A stretch of DNA of 64,000 nt. Origin: Mucilaginibacter rubeus (GTDB lineage: Bacteria; Bacteroidota; Bacteroidia; Sphingobacteriales; Sphingobacteriaceae). The stretch spans positions 5,208,001 to 5,272,000 of the forward strand of contig NZ_CP043450.1 of NCBI RefSeq assembly GCF_003286415.2, written 5' to 3'. Positions 1-12,219 of the stretch are shown piece by piece. Under the pieces are notes generated by a model. The model did not search any database. It saw nothing but the letters and a program-made list of their open reading frames with translations, and was not told the origin of the DNA. The position numbers and the translations under genes were made by a program. The stretch's first letter is position 1. Every line of letters begins with the position of its first letter.

Positions 1-91
1 GGTTGATCAGTTTGTCCCATTCATCATCAATTATGAATGATGAACCGTTATGTTGCAGTAAGCTGCCTTTTGCCAGTTTATATAGTTTCAT
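1..91 (-). CDS. Fumarylacetoacetate hydrolase family protein, N-terminus only
   Basis: Only the first 30 codons are inside the window. The start MKLYKLAKGSLLQ, followed by IIDDEWDKLIN, matches my memory of the N-terminus of Bacteroidota FAH-family hydrolases, which cleave carbon-carbon bonds in acylpyruvate-type substrates. Its ATG overlaps the TGA of the upstream GH172 gene by one base (TGATG), so the two are probably translationally coupled and in one operon. The family call rests on 30 residues and is tentative; the reading frame and the overlap are directly visible. Confidence 0.5.
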   Translation of the reverse strand, partial: MKLYKLAKGSLLQHNGSSFIIDDEWDKLIN

Positions 92-1263
92 CAGTTTACT
101 TCCAATTCGTCTTTTGAGGGAAATTTAGGGAAAGGGCCATGTTCGCCGGTTTGATACCAGAACACGGTTGAGGCGATATCATCCTGCAAAGGCATGTAAC
201 GGCCATCATGCCGCCAGCCCAAAGCCTGTATGGTAACTCTCAAACTTTTTTCAAAGCGGATAGGGTCAACAATATGCCAGCGGTACAAACCGAAGCGCTG
301 GGCGATATTGTAATGTCCGTCGCCCCGGATCACCTGTGGCAAACCGCTGTAAGGGCTGCAAAACTCGGTGTATTCGGTACCTGGTTTCTCTTTGCCATCT
401 GCATCTTTATGACGGGTGTCGAAATCGTACGATCCGCAAAAATAGTCTTCGGTGCCTGTACCGTTTATGGTAGGGAATTTAGTGTCGCCATCCATAAAAA
501 ACTTGATCTCTCCTTCCCCCCACCATCCGTTTTTGTTTGAGCCGTAAGCAATATAAGTACCAACATATTGTCCTTTTCCTTTAATGCTATCTACTAAAAC
601 AAAATCCTTTTTATAAGGCAATGGGTTTACGCGGCGAAACTGCGCATGGAAATAACCTGCATCTTCAGGTACATCGGTCAGCGTATAGTCAACCTGGTAA
701 TAGAGCACCATATCCTCATCGTCAATGTTTTCCATGGTGATGCGGCACTTTTTACGGAATGGCATTGGCCAGTAACAGTTAAAAGCGCTGCCTGGATTAA
801 CCGCCACGGCTAACGAAGTTACCGGCGCATATTTACCCCAGCCCATACAAAAGAAATCGCCTACCGGCACCTCAACCGATGGAGTAGTTTCGTCATCCCA
901 ATAAAAACGAAGTATCGAATAACGCCAGTTACCGGTAGGTGTCATCCAGATATGTTGGATAGCTCCTGAGCCATTAATTTCGGCAACGGTAAATGTTGTA
1001 TGCTTTTTGATGATAACGCTTGGGCTTACCTTCCAGGTTTGGCCCAAATCGCGCGAAGCGTTAGCACCGGTTCCGATTGTAGCCATGCCGCCTTTACCCT
1101 TTTCGCCCGTAAAATTTTCCGGACTGATAGATCTTGTTTTGGCATCAGACGTACGGTAAAGATTTCCAAGCCCTACGTCAAGCCCATTAAATTTTTGTTG
1201 CGCATTAGCAAATGAAGCCACAATAACACACAGGCAGATCGTTAAAAAATAATTTTTCACCAT
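91..1263 (-). CDS. GH172 (DUF2961) glycoside hydrolase, secreted
   Basis: About 390 residues. The start is set at the ATG giving MVKNYFLTICLC; the longer frame would need a TTG. Residues 1-21 form a signal peptide ending FANA-QQ, so the protein is exported. The body has the DUF2961 landmarks: an early GLGNLYR, the SGAIQHIWMT strand, YWDDETTPSVEVPVGDFF, NCYWPMPF and GTGTEDYFCGSYDF. DUF2961 proteins are classed as GH172, some of which act on difructose anhydrides or arabinofuranosides; the substrate here cannot be told. Its stop overlaps the start of an FAH-family gene, suggesting a sugar-catabolic operon. Confidence 0.85.
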   Translation of the reverse strand: MVKNYFLTICLCVIVASFANAQQKFNGLDVGLGNLYRTSDAKTRSISPENFTGEKGKGGMATIGTGANASRDLGQTWKVSPSVIIKKHTTFTVAEINGSGAIQHIWMTPTGNWRYSILRFYWDDETTPSVEVPVGDFFCMGWGKYAPVTSLAVAVNPGSAFNCYWPMPFRKKCRITMENIDDEDMVLYYQVDYTLTDVPEDAGYFHAQFRRVNPLPYKKDFVLVDSIKGKGQYVGTYIAYGSNKNGWWGEGEIKFFMDGDTKFPTINGTGTEDYFCGSYDFDTRHKDADGKEKPGTEYTEFCSPYSGLPQVIRGDGHYNIAQRFGLYRWHIVDPIRFEKSLRVTIQALGWRHDGRYMPLQDDIASTVFWYQTGEHGPFPKFPSKDELEVN

Positions 1264-1547
1264 AAAATTTATCTTTAAAATCAATTAACGCAGTAATTGG
1301 TAATGCGTTCCAGGTTTATTTGTTTATGCTTCAGGCCTTGTTTAAAAAGCCATTCACAATCATATTGATAATTTTTCGCTATCCATACCGCTTTATAAGC
1401 ATAACATGCGCATATTTTGGCATGGCTTGTTTGGCGGTTGATAAAGCTAATTTAAAATTTATTAAATACATGCCCCATCCTGTAAAAAACCGGATAGATT
1501 AATTGACCAATCTTCGATAATGAGCCAAATAAAACACATTTTTGCAT

Positions 1548-2132
1548 ATGCCGCTTGATCTGATACTACATAATCTCGAAAAACACATCCACTTAACCCG
1601 CGAAGAACAGGAAATTTTCACGGCCTATCTGCAACCGAAAAAGATAAAACGCAAGCAATTTTTGCTCACCTATGGCGAAGTGTGCAAGTACTCGGCTTTT
1701 GTTACAGGAGGATGCTTGAGGGGATATACGGTAGACAAAAGTGGAATTGAACATGTGCTGAGTTTTGCCCCCGCCGATTGGTGGATTGCCGATATGTACA
1801 GCCTCATTTCGCAAAAGCCAGGCATCCAGAATATTGAAGCCTTAGAAGATACCGATGTGCTGCTACTTTCTAAGGCAAACCAGGAAAAGCTATATACACA
1901 AATCCCCAAGTTTGAGCATTTTTTCAGGATCCTGACCGAAAACTCCTTAGTAGCCAGCCAACAACGACTAATTGATAGCCTAAGCTTAACTGCCGAAGAA
2001 CGCTATAACAACTTTTGCAAACGTTATCCCACCTTGATCGATCATTTGCCCCAAAAACAAATAGCATCATACATTGGTGTAACCCCCGAGTTTTTTAGCC
2101 GGATGAAAAGTGTGATAGTGAGGAAGAAGTAA
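1548..2132 (+). CDS. Crp/Fnr family transcriptional regulator
   Basis: 194 residues from the ATG giving MPLDLILHNLEKH; an in-frame TTG six bases upstream is less likely. Residues about 20-130 form a cyclic-nucleotide-binding-like beta roll (FLLTYGEVCKYSAFVTGGCLRGY, then FAPADWWIADMYSLI). The C-terminus LPQKQIASYIGVTPEFFSRM is a helix-turn-helix with recognition helix. The arginine and glutamate that bind cAMP in E. coli Crp are not obvious, so the ligand is unknown. Proteins of this shape are common in Bacteroidota and often regulate the next gene; here that would be the pirin 157 bases downstream. Confidence 0.85.
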   Translation: MPLDLILHNLEKHIHLTREEQEIFTAYLQPKKIKRKQFLLTYGEVCKYSAFVTGGCLRGYTVDKSGIEHVLSFAPADWWIADMYSLISQKPGIQNIEALEDTDVLLLSKANQEKLYTQIPKFEHFFRILTENSLVASQQRLIDSLSLTAEERYNNFCKRYPTLIDHLPQKQIASYIGVTPEFFSRMKSVIVRKK

Positions 2133-2138
2133 GTGAAT

Positions 2139-2217
2139 GGTTGATTGGGTTGATTAGGTGAGTGGTTTATGCGCCATAAATAACTATTCTCCACTCACCT
2201 AATCAACCAATCACCAT
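2139..2217. repeat. Long inverted repeat between regulator and pirin
   Basis: A 16-bp perfect stem, TTGATTAGGTGAGTGG at 2150-2165 and its complement at 2191-2206, with a 25-base loop; pairing continues imperfectly outward (ATGGTTGATTGGG against CCAATCACCAT). There is no T-tract on either side, so a rho-independent terminator is possible but not clear. Fragments resembling one arm (TTGATTAGGTTGGATGGTT) occur near 4308-4326, which suggests a dispersed repeat family rather than a site made for this gene pair. Confidence 0.6.
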
Positions 2218-2256
2218 TTCTTAACCTACATCAAGTGCCCCCGGATAACGCTCCCT

Positions 2257-2264
2257 TAAATTTG
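2257..2264 (+). promoter_or_regulatory. Candidate -7 element of pirin promoter
   Basis: TAAATTTG matches the Bacteroidota -7 consensus TAnnTTTG and lies 26 bases before the pirin ATG. I see no convincing TTG box 17-23 bases upstream, so this is a half match only. Confidence 0.35.
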
Positions 2265-2289
2265 TATTATAATTTAAAGGAAACACATC

Positions 2290-3006
2290 ATGGCACAAAC
2301 CATTTTACATAAAGCTAATACCCGTGGACATGCAGATCACGGATGGCTGCATAGTTATCAATCATTCAGTTTTGCAGGTTACTATAATCCTCAACGAATG
2401 AACTTTGGTGCTTTAAGGGTATTAAATGATGATACAGTTGATCCGGGCATGGGCTTTGGCAAACACCCACATGATAATATGGAAATCATTTCCATTCCGC
2501 TGGAAGGTGACCTGGAGCATAAAGACAGCATGAACAATGTGGCTGTTATTAAAAACGGCGACATTCAGGCCATGAGTGCTGGCACCGGGATCTTTCATAG
2601 CGAATACAACTTTGACCGTACCAGCGAAGTTAAATTTTTACAGATCTGGATCTATCCTAACAAACGGAATGTTGAACCGCGTTATGATCAGATCTCGCTA
2701 AATCTTGAAGACCGTCATAATAAACTGCAACAGATACTATCTCCAAATCCCAACGACGCTGGTGTATGGATTCACCAGGATGCCTGGTTTCATTTAGGAA
2801 AATTTGACAAAGGCTTAAGTACTGAATATACCATTAAAAAAGAAGGTAACGGTGTTTACGTTTTTATTTTAAGTGGAGAAGTGATCATCAATGGCGAAAC
2901 ATTAAGCAGCCGCGATGCATTAGGCATTTGGGATACTGATAAATTCACTATTGGGGCCGGCACCGATGCTGAGTTTTTACTGATAGATGTACCAATGAAA
3001 TTTTAA
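2290..3006 (+). CDS. Pirin family protein (bicupin)
   Basis: 238 residues, the usual length for short bacterial pirins. The N-terminal cupin carries the family motif GFGKHPHDNMEIISIPLEGDLEHKDS, whose two histidines, with HSEYN further on and a glutamate, bind one metal. The start ANTRGHADHGWLHSYQSFSF is also diagnostic. Family members include YhhW-type quercetin dioxygenases and regulators; the natural substrate is usually unknown. It is cytoplasmic, without a signal peptide. A 4-base gap to the next ORF implies a two-gene operon. Confidence 0.92.
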   Translation: MAQTILHKANTRGHADHGWLHSYQSFSFAGYYNPQRMNFGALRVLNDDTVDPGMGFGKHPHDNMEIISIPLEGDLEHKDSMNNVAVIKNGDIQAMSAGTGIFHSEYNFDRTSEVKFLQIWIYPNKRNVEPRYDQISLNLEDRHNKLQQILSPNPNDAGVWIHQDAWFHLGKFDKGLSTEYTIKKEGNGVYVFILSGEVIINGETLSSRDALGIWDTDKFTIGAGTDAEFLLIDVPMKF

Positions 3007-3010
3007 AATC

Positions 3011-3313
3011 ATGGAAAAGACGCAGATACTGGTAATTGGCCGGCACCCCGAAATACTGGCCACTGTAGTAAGACTGGTAAACAATAATCCTGACTGGAAC
3101 GCAACAGGCTGCCTCAGCGATGAGGAAGCCATTGCGGCGTTCCCTACGCAAGACTTTAAAGTGGTTCTGATGGGTGGTGGAGTTGATGAAAGATCGGAAG
3201 GAAAACTGAACGAGTACTTTTATAACAGAAACCCCAACATTAAGGTAGTGCAACATTTTGGCGGAGGTAGCGGGCTGCTTAGTGCCGAAATATTTGAAGC
3301 CTTGAGCAAATAA
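3011..3313 (+). CDS. Hypothetical protein, receiver-like fold
   Basis: 100 residues. I do not recognise a named family. The pattern TQILVIGRHPEI, then a helix, WNATGCLSDEEAIAAF, DFKVVLMGGGVDE, NIKVVQHFGGGSGLL looks like the alternating strands and helices of a response-regulator receiver, but the phospho-acceptor aspartate is replaced (VVLMGGG) and the N-terminal acidic pair is missing. If the fold is right it cannot be phosphorylated in the usual way. It starts 4 bases after the pirin stop, so it is co-transcribed with it. Glycines at the loop ends (GGG, GGGSG) are unusual for receivers. Confidence 0.65.
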   Translation: MEKTQILVIGRHPEILATVVRLVNNNPDWNATGCLSDEEAIAAFPTQDFKVVLMGGGVDERSEGKLNEYFYNRNPNIKVVQHFGGGSGLLSAEIFEALSK

Positions 3314-3322
3314 CACATTAAA

Positions 3323-4138
3323 TTAATGTCCACTGCTGCACCCTGATGACGAACATCCGGAGCAGCCACTACCGCATCCACTATGCCCGCTGCAGCCACT
3401 ATGACAGCCATGACCGGAGTGCCCATGATGGCCCGTATCCAGATTGCCGTAAGCTCCGCAGCCCCCGGTATTACAACCAGAAGTTTCGCCGGCATCGTTT
3501 TTGTTCCAACTTTCCCGTTTAAAAACAACTACCAGAAGAACAACAAAAAACGCTAAAAAGCATAAAACAAACATCGCCCCATCTCCCGACTTCATCGCGA
3601 TCACGCCGAAACCAAAAGTAAAAATCAAAAGTACCGGCCATATCTTATTTGCCCTGGGTTTACGAATTACCCAATTACGTCGTTTGTTAACGCGCTGAAA
3701 ATCAATATCTGAGAACCGGGCATTATTTTCAGGCCAAATATCGGGTGGAGGGTATTGTTGAAATACATCTGTATATATTTTATTGGTATCTGTATAAAAA
3801 GCATCATATTTAACAGCCTCACTATCCCCACCCTTAGTAGGATTATGATGAATCTCCCGGCCAAGCGTATCACGGCAAAGATCAATCCAATATGAGTGCG
3901 TAAAAGTCAGATGCAGGTGCCAGGCCTGATCAACAGCATCGGATGGCGTTACACCGTTATCAGATATGCAACAAAGAAAAATGAACTTCTTATACTCGGA
4001 TATAACGCGGAGAGCATAATTAACATTCCAGCCATTTTCACGGGCAAGACGTTCTGAAAATTTAAAAGCAGCCTCAGCGTCATCCAATTGAAAATCGAGG
4101 ATCTTTTGCCAAAGTAAGGCTTGTTGTGCTGTGAGCAT
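3323..4138 (-). CDS. Glycine-rich domain (DUF1399-like) membrane protein with Cys/Gly/His tail
   Basis: 271 residues. Residues 1-135 match the glycine-rich-domain protein family: WQKILDFQLDDAEAAFKFSERLARENGW, a YKKFIFLCCIS segment and the signature VDQAWHLHLTFTHSYW. Two hydrophobic segments follow (about 165-183 and 187-206), then a tail of some 50 residues made almost wholly of Gly, Cys, His and Ser (GCGSGCSGCSSSGCSSGH). This tail is characteristic of the Bacteroidota branch and could bind metal, but the function of the family is unknown. It converges with the pirin operon, 9 bases apart. Confidence 0.75.
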   Translation of the reverse strand: MLTAQQALLWQKILDFQLDDAEAAFKFSERLARENGWNVNYALRVISEYKKFIFLCCISDNGVTPSDAVDQAWHLHLTFTHSYWIDLCRDTLGREIHHNPTKGGDSEAVKYDAFYTDTNKIYTDVFQQYPPPDIWPENNARFSDIDFQRVNKRRNWVIRKPRANKIWPVLLIFTFGFGVIAMKSGDGAMFVLCFLAFFVVLLVVVFKRESWNKNDAGETSGCNTGGCGAYGNLDTGHHGHSGHGCHSGCSGHSGCGSGCSGCSSSGCSSGH

Positions 4139-4430
4139 ATTGTTTAGGTATATGCACTAAGGTAGCAAAATTACTTTCACAAATAAATGGTGAATGGTTG
4201 GGTTATATGATGATGTTTTTCACCGCTTGCCATTATCAATTTTATTGTCACCCTGAGGCGCGAAGGATCTTCTTCGCTGTCGCGGGTGAGTGGAGAATAG
4301 TCAGTAGTTGATTAGGTTGGATGGTTGTTATAGCTGTTGGAGTAGTAGGAATAGGAAAGTATTATCAACGCAAAAAGCCTTAGTGATTAGCTAAGGCTTT
4401 TGCAATGTTGCACCATTAAAGGTGATAAAG
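4139..4430. other. Intergenic gap with repeat fragments
   Basis: No coding frame is credible here. At 4257-4282 there is one half of a repeat of the type TTGTCACCCTGAGGCGCGAAGGATC, a short dispersed element related in style to the GTCATTGCGAGG family seen elsewhere in the window. At 4308-4326 there is a fragment similar to the 2139-2217 inverted repeat. Confidence 0.5.
4371..4402 (-). terminator. rRNA operon terminator
   Basis: On the minus strand GCAAAAGCCTTAG and CTAAGGCTTTTTGC form a stem around a short loop, ending in a T-run, about 30 bases beyond the 3' end of 5S rRNA. The position and shape fit intrinsic termination of the operon. Confidence 0.75.
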
Positions 4431-4542
4431 GGTGGCACCGACCTACTCTCCCACGTTTTACCGCAGTACCATCGGCTCTGGCGGGCTTGACTTCTCTGTT
4501 CGGAATGGGAAGAGGTAGACACCGCCGATATAGGCACCTGAA
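4431..4542 (-). rRNA. rrf: 5S ribosomal RNA
   Basis: The minus strand carries the conserved 5S core: CCCATTCCGAACAGAGAAG (loop B/C region), GCCGATGGTACTG, and a 3' arm GGGAGAGTAGGTCGGTGCC pairing with the 5' GGTGCCTATA. Ends are set by the terminal helix and could be off by a few bases. It is last in the rRNA operon, after 23S. Confidence 0.93.
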
Positions 4543-4554
4543 TTTCTTTTTATT

Positions 4555-4630
4555 AAGGTGAAAACTTAAAGGTTAAAGTTCAAAGGTTTATTACCTTTCG
4601 CCTTTATCCTTGGGCCTTTCAGCCTTTATA
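4555..4630. repeat. rRNA spacer repeat, copy 1 (23S-5S spacer)
   Basis: About 76 bases rich in AAAGGT and ACCTTT words, able to fold on itself (AAAGGTTTATTACCTTT). It is closely similar, base by base, to 8016-8090 in the tRNA-Ala/tRNA-Ile spacer of the same operon. It may be a processing stem or a dispersed element. Confidence 0.7.
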
Positions 4631-4789
4631 AATGACATATTATTGAAAGAAGTGATTGAATTTAAGAGAAAACAACAGCACTTGTTGTTCATTATCTGTT
4701 TTTGTGTTTCTCACCGGCTCATCTATCCTGCTTATCATCAATATTACTACCAATGAACTACTGAACAAATGAACCAGTGAACGTTTCTT

Positions 4790-7666
<2,877 letters not shown>

Positions 7667-7933
7667 CTACTCTTGCGCCTTTTGCGCCGCAAGGTATGTC
7701 TTTATTTAGATCTGTCATTAAGTCATTGTTTCATTTGCTCATTACCTTGCGGTTTTGATCTCCTGAAGCTTCTGAACTCAACAACGTCTCTATCTGTTGT
7801 TTTCTCTTGTTTTCAATTACTTCTTCCAATATGTCAAAGAACGTTTTGATCCTCCGTCATTCTTTCATTCTTTCATTAAATCATTTTTCAATGACTCAAT
7901 GACCTGATGATTTAATGACTTCCGGTTCAATGT

Positions 7934-8007
7934 GGAGAATAACGGATTCGAACCGTTGACCCCCTGCGTGCAAGGCAGGTGCTCTAGCCAGCTGAGCTAA
8001 TCCCCCT
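7934..8007 (-). tRNA. tRNA-Ala (anticodon TGC)
   Basis: 74 bases on the minus strand: acceptor GGGGGAT pairs with ATTCTCC plus discriminator A; D-arm AGCTCAGCTGGCTAGAGC; anticodon loop CTTGCAC with TGC; T-arm GGTTCGAATCC. CCA is not encoded. The place between 16S and 23S is the standard one for this tRNA. Confidence 0.97.
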
Positions 8008-8015
8008 TTCGGATG

Positions 8016-8090
8016 AGGTGAAAGCTGAAAGGTTAAAGCTAAAAGGTTTCTTACCTTTCGCCTTTATCCTTTTCCCTTTCCGCCTTTATA
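8016..8090. repeat. rRNA spacer repeat, copy 2 (between tRNA-Ala and tRNA-Ile)
   Basis: Near-identical in plan to 4555-4630: AGGTGAAA, AAAGGTTAAAG, AAAGGTTT, TTACCTTTCGCCTTTATCC, then CCTTTC.GCCTTTATA. It occupies nearly the whole spacer between the two tRNAs. Confidence 0.7.
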
Positions 8091-8091
8091 G

Positions 8092-8166
8092 TAGTCCCGA
8101 GCAGATTTGAACTGCTGACCCCTACATTATCAGTGTAGTGCTCTAACCAAGCTGAGCTACAGGACT
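8092..8166 (-). tRNA. tRNA-Ile (anticodon GAT)
   Basis: 75 bases on the minus strand: acceptor AGTCCTG pairs with CGGGACT plus discriminator A; D-arm TAGCTCAGCTTGGTTAGAGC; anticodon loop CTGATAA with GAT; T-arm CAGTTCAAATCTG. It lies next to the 16S gene as in most bacterial operons. Confidence 0.97.
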
Positions 8167-8372
8167 TTTTTTTAGTTGCAGTTATCAGTTGCAGTACGCA
8201 GGACTTTTCTGCCTACTGCTGCTGCCACTGCTTACTGCCACTCGTGTCCTGGCCTCAACGGCCGGCCCACATCGATGGCTTCATCTTCTGGGTTTCCTTT
8301 TGTCTTTTTTTTGTGTTTTAAGAAATTATCATGTAGGTAACAGTCCTGAGTCACTGCTCGCAAATCTGCTCC

Positions 8373-9894
<1,522 letters not shown>

Positions 9895-10226
9895 AAAATG
9901 TTTTGTTTGTTCACTGACCCTATTATTAATTAATAGAATCTGTATTATTATATCTTTATACAGTTCGCTTGCTTTTTTTGTAACTCTTCAGCTTGTATTG
10001 GCCTTAGCCTTTACGCGCCTCCCGTTACGCTACATGATTTCCATTTCTTAAAAGAACTTGCTCGCTTCCCCATCTCAGTTCAGCTATATAATCTTTCGGT
10101 GTTAACCGTTTTGATTTGTCAGTTTATCCGGTGAGAATCGCTCTCTTTCCGTTTTGATTCCAAAGGCCTAAAACCCTCATCCTCTTCTTTTTAGAAGCTT
10201 TTAAACTTCTTCCCCGCTTGGGGCTG

Positions 10227-10257
10227 CAAAGGTAACAACCTTTTTCTCTTTTCCAAA
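10227..10257 (-). promoter_or_regulatory. rRNA promoter, proximal
   Basis: On the minus strand TTTG (10257-10254), 19 bases, then TACCTTTG (10234-10227). This is an exact match to the Bacteroidota sigma-A promoter TTTG-N19-TAnnTTTG, about 330 bases before the 16S 5' end. Confidence 0.8.
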
Positions 10258-10318
10258 ACTTTTTTTTTCTTTTTGTTTTGGACTCAATCCCTTCTCTCTT
10301 CTCCCCGTTTGCGGGCTG

Positions 10319-10349
10319 CAAAGGTGTGAATTATATTTTGTTTTAGCAA
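10319..10349 (-). promoter_or_regulatory. rRNA promoter, distal
   Basis: On the minus strand TTG (10349-10347), 20 bases, then CACCTTTG (10326-10319), one mismatch to TAnnTTTG. It is 92 bases upstream of the proximal promoter and shares its CCTTTGCAGCCC downstream sequence. Confidence 0.65.
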
Positions 10350-10563
10350 GTAAAATTTTACTTTTTAAAACCTTTTCATTCAACCTTAATCTTCAAAAAA
10401 CAACACCTTTTTCTCAAAGGCGGTCACAAATGTACGCAGAAAACCAGCTTCCAACCAAGACATATTTTCAAATAATCGATACCCCTTTCGCAACTCACTG
10501 AAAATTAACGTTAAATAAATGTGAAGTTACTGTTATAATTAGGCAAGGACGGTCATTTTCCTA

Positions 10564-11970
10564 ATGCGTATATTTGAAATGAATATGAACGAGCTTAATT
10601 TTCCACCGCATTTCATCGCGTCATTAGGTGCAGAAAACGGTTTTGACGAAGAAAACTTTGTAAAAGCGCACCAGTTTGAAGACGCTCCAACCTCTATCAG
10701 GGTGAATCCTTTTAAGCCATCAACCTTAAAAAGCACACAAAATGTACCCTGGTGTGCAAATGGATATTACCTGGAGAGCCGTCCGTCGTTCACTTTTGAT
10801 CCTCTTTTTCATGCCGGGTGCTACTATGTACAGGAAGCATCGTCGATGTTTATTGATCATATTTTTAAAACTATCAACTCAAATAGTGACGAAGAGATCA
10901 AAGTACTTGACCTTTGTGCTGCGCCCGGAGGTAAAAGCACACTCCTTAATTCGGCCCTGCAGCCTACCGATTTGTTGGTGGCAAACGAGATCATCAAAAC
11001 CCGCGTACCTATATTAACAGATAATTTAAACCGCTGGGGCACGGCCAATACTATTGTTACCAATAATGATCCCAAAGATTTCGGAAGGTTGAAAAGCTTT
11101 TTTGATATCATACTGGTTGACGCGCCATGTTCAGGTTCGGGCATGTTCCGCAAAGATCCAGACGCGATGAACGAATGGTCGGAAAGCAACGTGAACCTTT
11201 GCCACCAGCGACAGGAACGTATCCTGGCCGACATTTATCCGGCACTAAAAGAAGATGGCTATCTTATATATAGTACATGTTCCTACTCGCACCAGGAAAA
11301 CGAGGATATTCTGGATTGGCTTTGTGCCGAGTTTGAACTGGAAAGCGTTCGTATACCTGTTCATAATGAATGGGGAATTGTTGAAACCCAATCGCCGCAG
11401 CAAAAAGCCTGGGGCTATCGTTTCTATCCCGGTAAAGTAAAAGGCGAGGGCTTATTTGCTTCCTGTTTGCGTAAAAAAGAACACAGCGGCGATCTGGCAT
11501 CATTTAAAAATAATACTCAGCAAAAGTTACCGGGCAAAGAGCTTGACCAGGTACGCTCATATATCAATGAACCGGATGATTTTTACTATTTCAAAGTAAA
11601 CGACGACTGGATGGCTATTAACCGTGCCCACAAAGAAAGCCTGAATATATTACAGCGACACCTTTATATTAAAAAATCAGGGGTGATTATTGGAAAGCTT
11701 GCCGGGAAAGACTTGATTCCGGATCATGAACTGGCGCTAAGTCTGATAGTGAATAAAGATGCCGTTCTGGAAACGCCCCTTAATAAAGACCAGGCCATCC
11801 AATACCTGCGCCGGGATAATATAGATTTAAGTACAACTGATAAAGGTTGGACATTGATGACCTACGAAGGACACCCGCTTGGTTGGGCCAAACTTTTGCC
11901 TAACCGTATCAATAATTATTACCCTAAAGAAATAAGGATCCTGTCTGCACATCCGCCGAGGGAATGGTAA
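10564..11970 (+). CDS. RsmF/YebU-like 16S rRNA (cytosine-C5) methyltransferase
   Basis: Up to 468 residues. The central Rossmann domain has the SAM motif VLDLCAAPGGKST (about 115-126), VDAPCSGSG with Cys189, and YSTCSYSHQENE with catalytic Cys239, the two cysteines of the NOL1/NOP2/Sun m5C family. The C-terminal third (WMAINRAHKESLNIL, then GWTLMTYEGHPLGWAKLLPNRINNYYPKEIRIL) is the RsmF-type PUA-like RNA-binding domain. The start is uncertain: ATGs at 10582 and 10588 are possible, and a perfect -7 box TATATTTG lies inside the longest frame at 10568-10575. It is divergent from the rRNA operon whose product it probably modifies. Confidence 0.88.
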   Translation: MRIFEMNMNELNFPPHFIASLGAENGFDEENFVKAHQFEDAPTSIRVNPFKPSTLKSTQNVPWCANGYYLESRPSFTFDPLFHAGCYYVQEASSMFIDHIFKTINSNSDEEIKVLDLCAAPGGKSTLLNSALQPTDLLVANEIIKTRVPILTDNLNRWGTANTIVTNNDPKDFGRLKSFFDIILVDAPCSGSGMFRKDPDAMNEWSESNVNLCHQRQERILADIYPALKEDGYLIYSTCSYSHQENEDILDWLCAEFELESVRIPVHNEWGIVETQSPQQKAWGYRFYPGKVKGEGLFASCLRKKEHSGDLASFKNNTQQKLPGKELDQVRSYINEPDDFYYFKVNDDWMAINRAHKESLNILQRHLYIKKSGVIIGKLAGKDLIPDHELALSLIVNKDAVLETPLNKDQAIQYLRRDNIDLSTTDKGWTLMTYEGHPLGWAKLLPNRINNYYPKEIRILSAHPPREW

Positions 11971-12060
11971 TCAATTATAAATCAAACCGATTCCAGCGTT
12001 AGGGATAGTAGCGGATACCGGCCCGTGATTAATGCCTGTGCAGTATGAGCGAATAGCCCG

Positions 12061-12177
12061 CCCGTCAGCTGACGGGAACGCCCATATGAGTATGCTGGCT
12101 CTCAATGCCTTAAAATTAAAAATTCATGCAAAGATTCAAATCAACGGGGTTATTTCCCTTTAAACCTTTGCATGAAT
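12061..12177. repeat. Palindrome and inverted repeat downstream of RsmF-like gene
   Basis: CCCGTCAGCTGACGGG at 12061-12076 is a perfect 16-base palindrome. ATTCATGCAAAG at 12122-12133 pairs perfectly with CTTTGCATGAAT at 12166-12177 across a 32-base loop. They sit between two convergent genes and may help stop transcription, though there is no T-tract. Confidence 0.5.
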
Positions 12178-12219
12178 CAATTACTGGGAGATTTACTCCT
12201 GATTTAAATACTTTATTGC

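Larger units (their letters stand above)
9895..10563. other. rRNA operon leader and promoter region
   Basis: About 670 bases without a credible gene. On the minus strand this is the upstream region of 16S. It contains two tandem promoters (annotated separately), each with a GGGCTGCAAAGGT repeat (plus-strand reading) over its -7 box, and long pyrimidine-rich tracts on the plus strand. The segment from 10380 to 10563 is the shared upstream region with the divergent RsmF-like gene. Confidence 0.7.

Noticed and set aside
208..540. 110-codon frame opposite to the GH172 gene
   Set aside because: Shadow of a well-supported enzyme gene in the other strand; composition is not protein-like.
1320..1502. 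60-codon plus-strand frame downstream of the GH172 gene start
   Set aside because: Low-complexity hydrophobic and basic composition, no ribosome-binding site and no recognisable pattern; it lies in the divergent promoter region.
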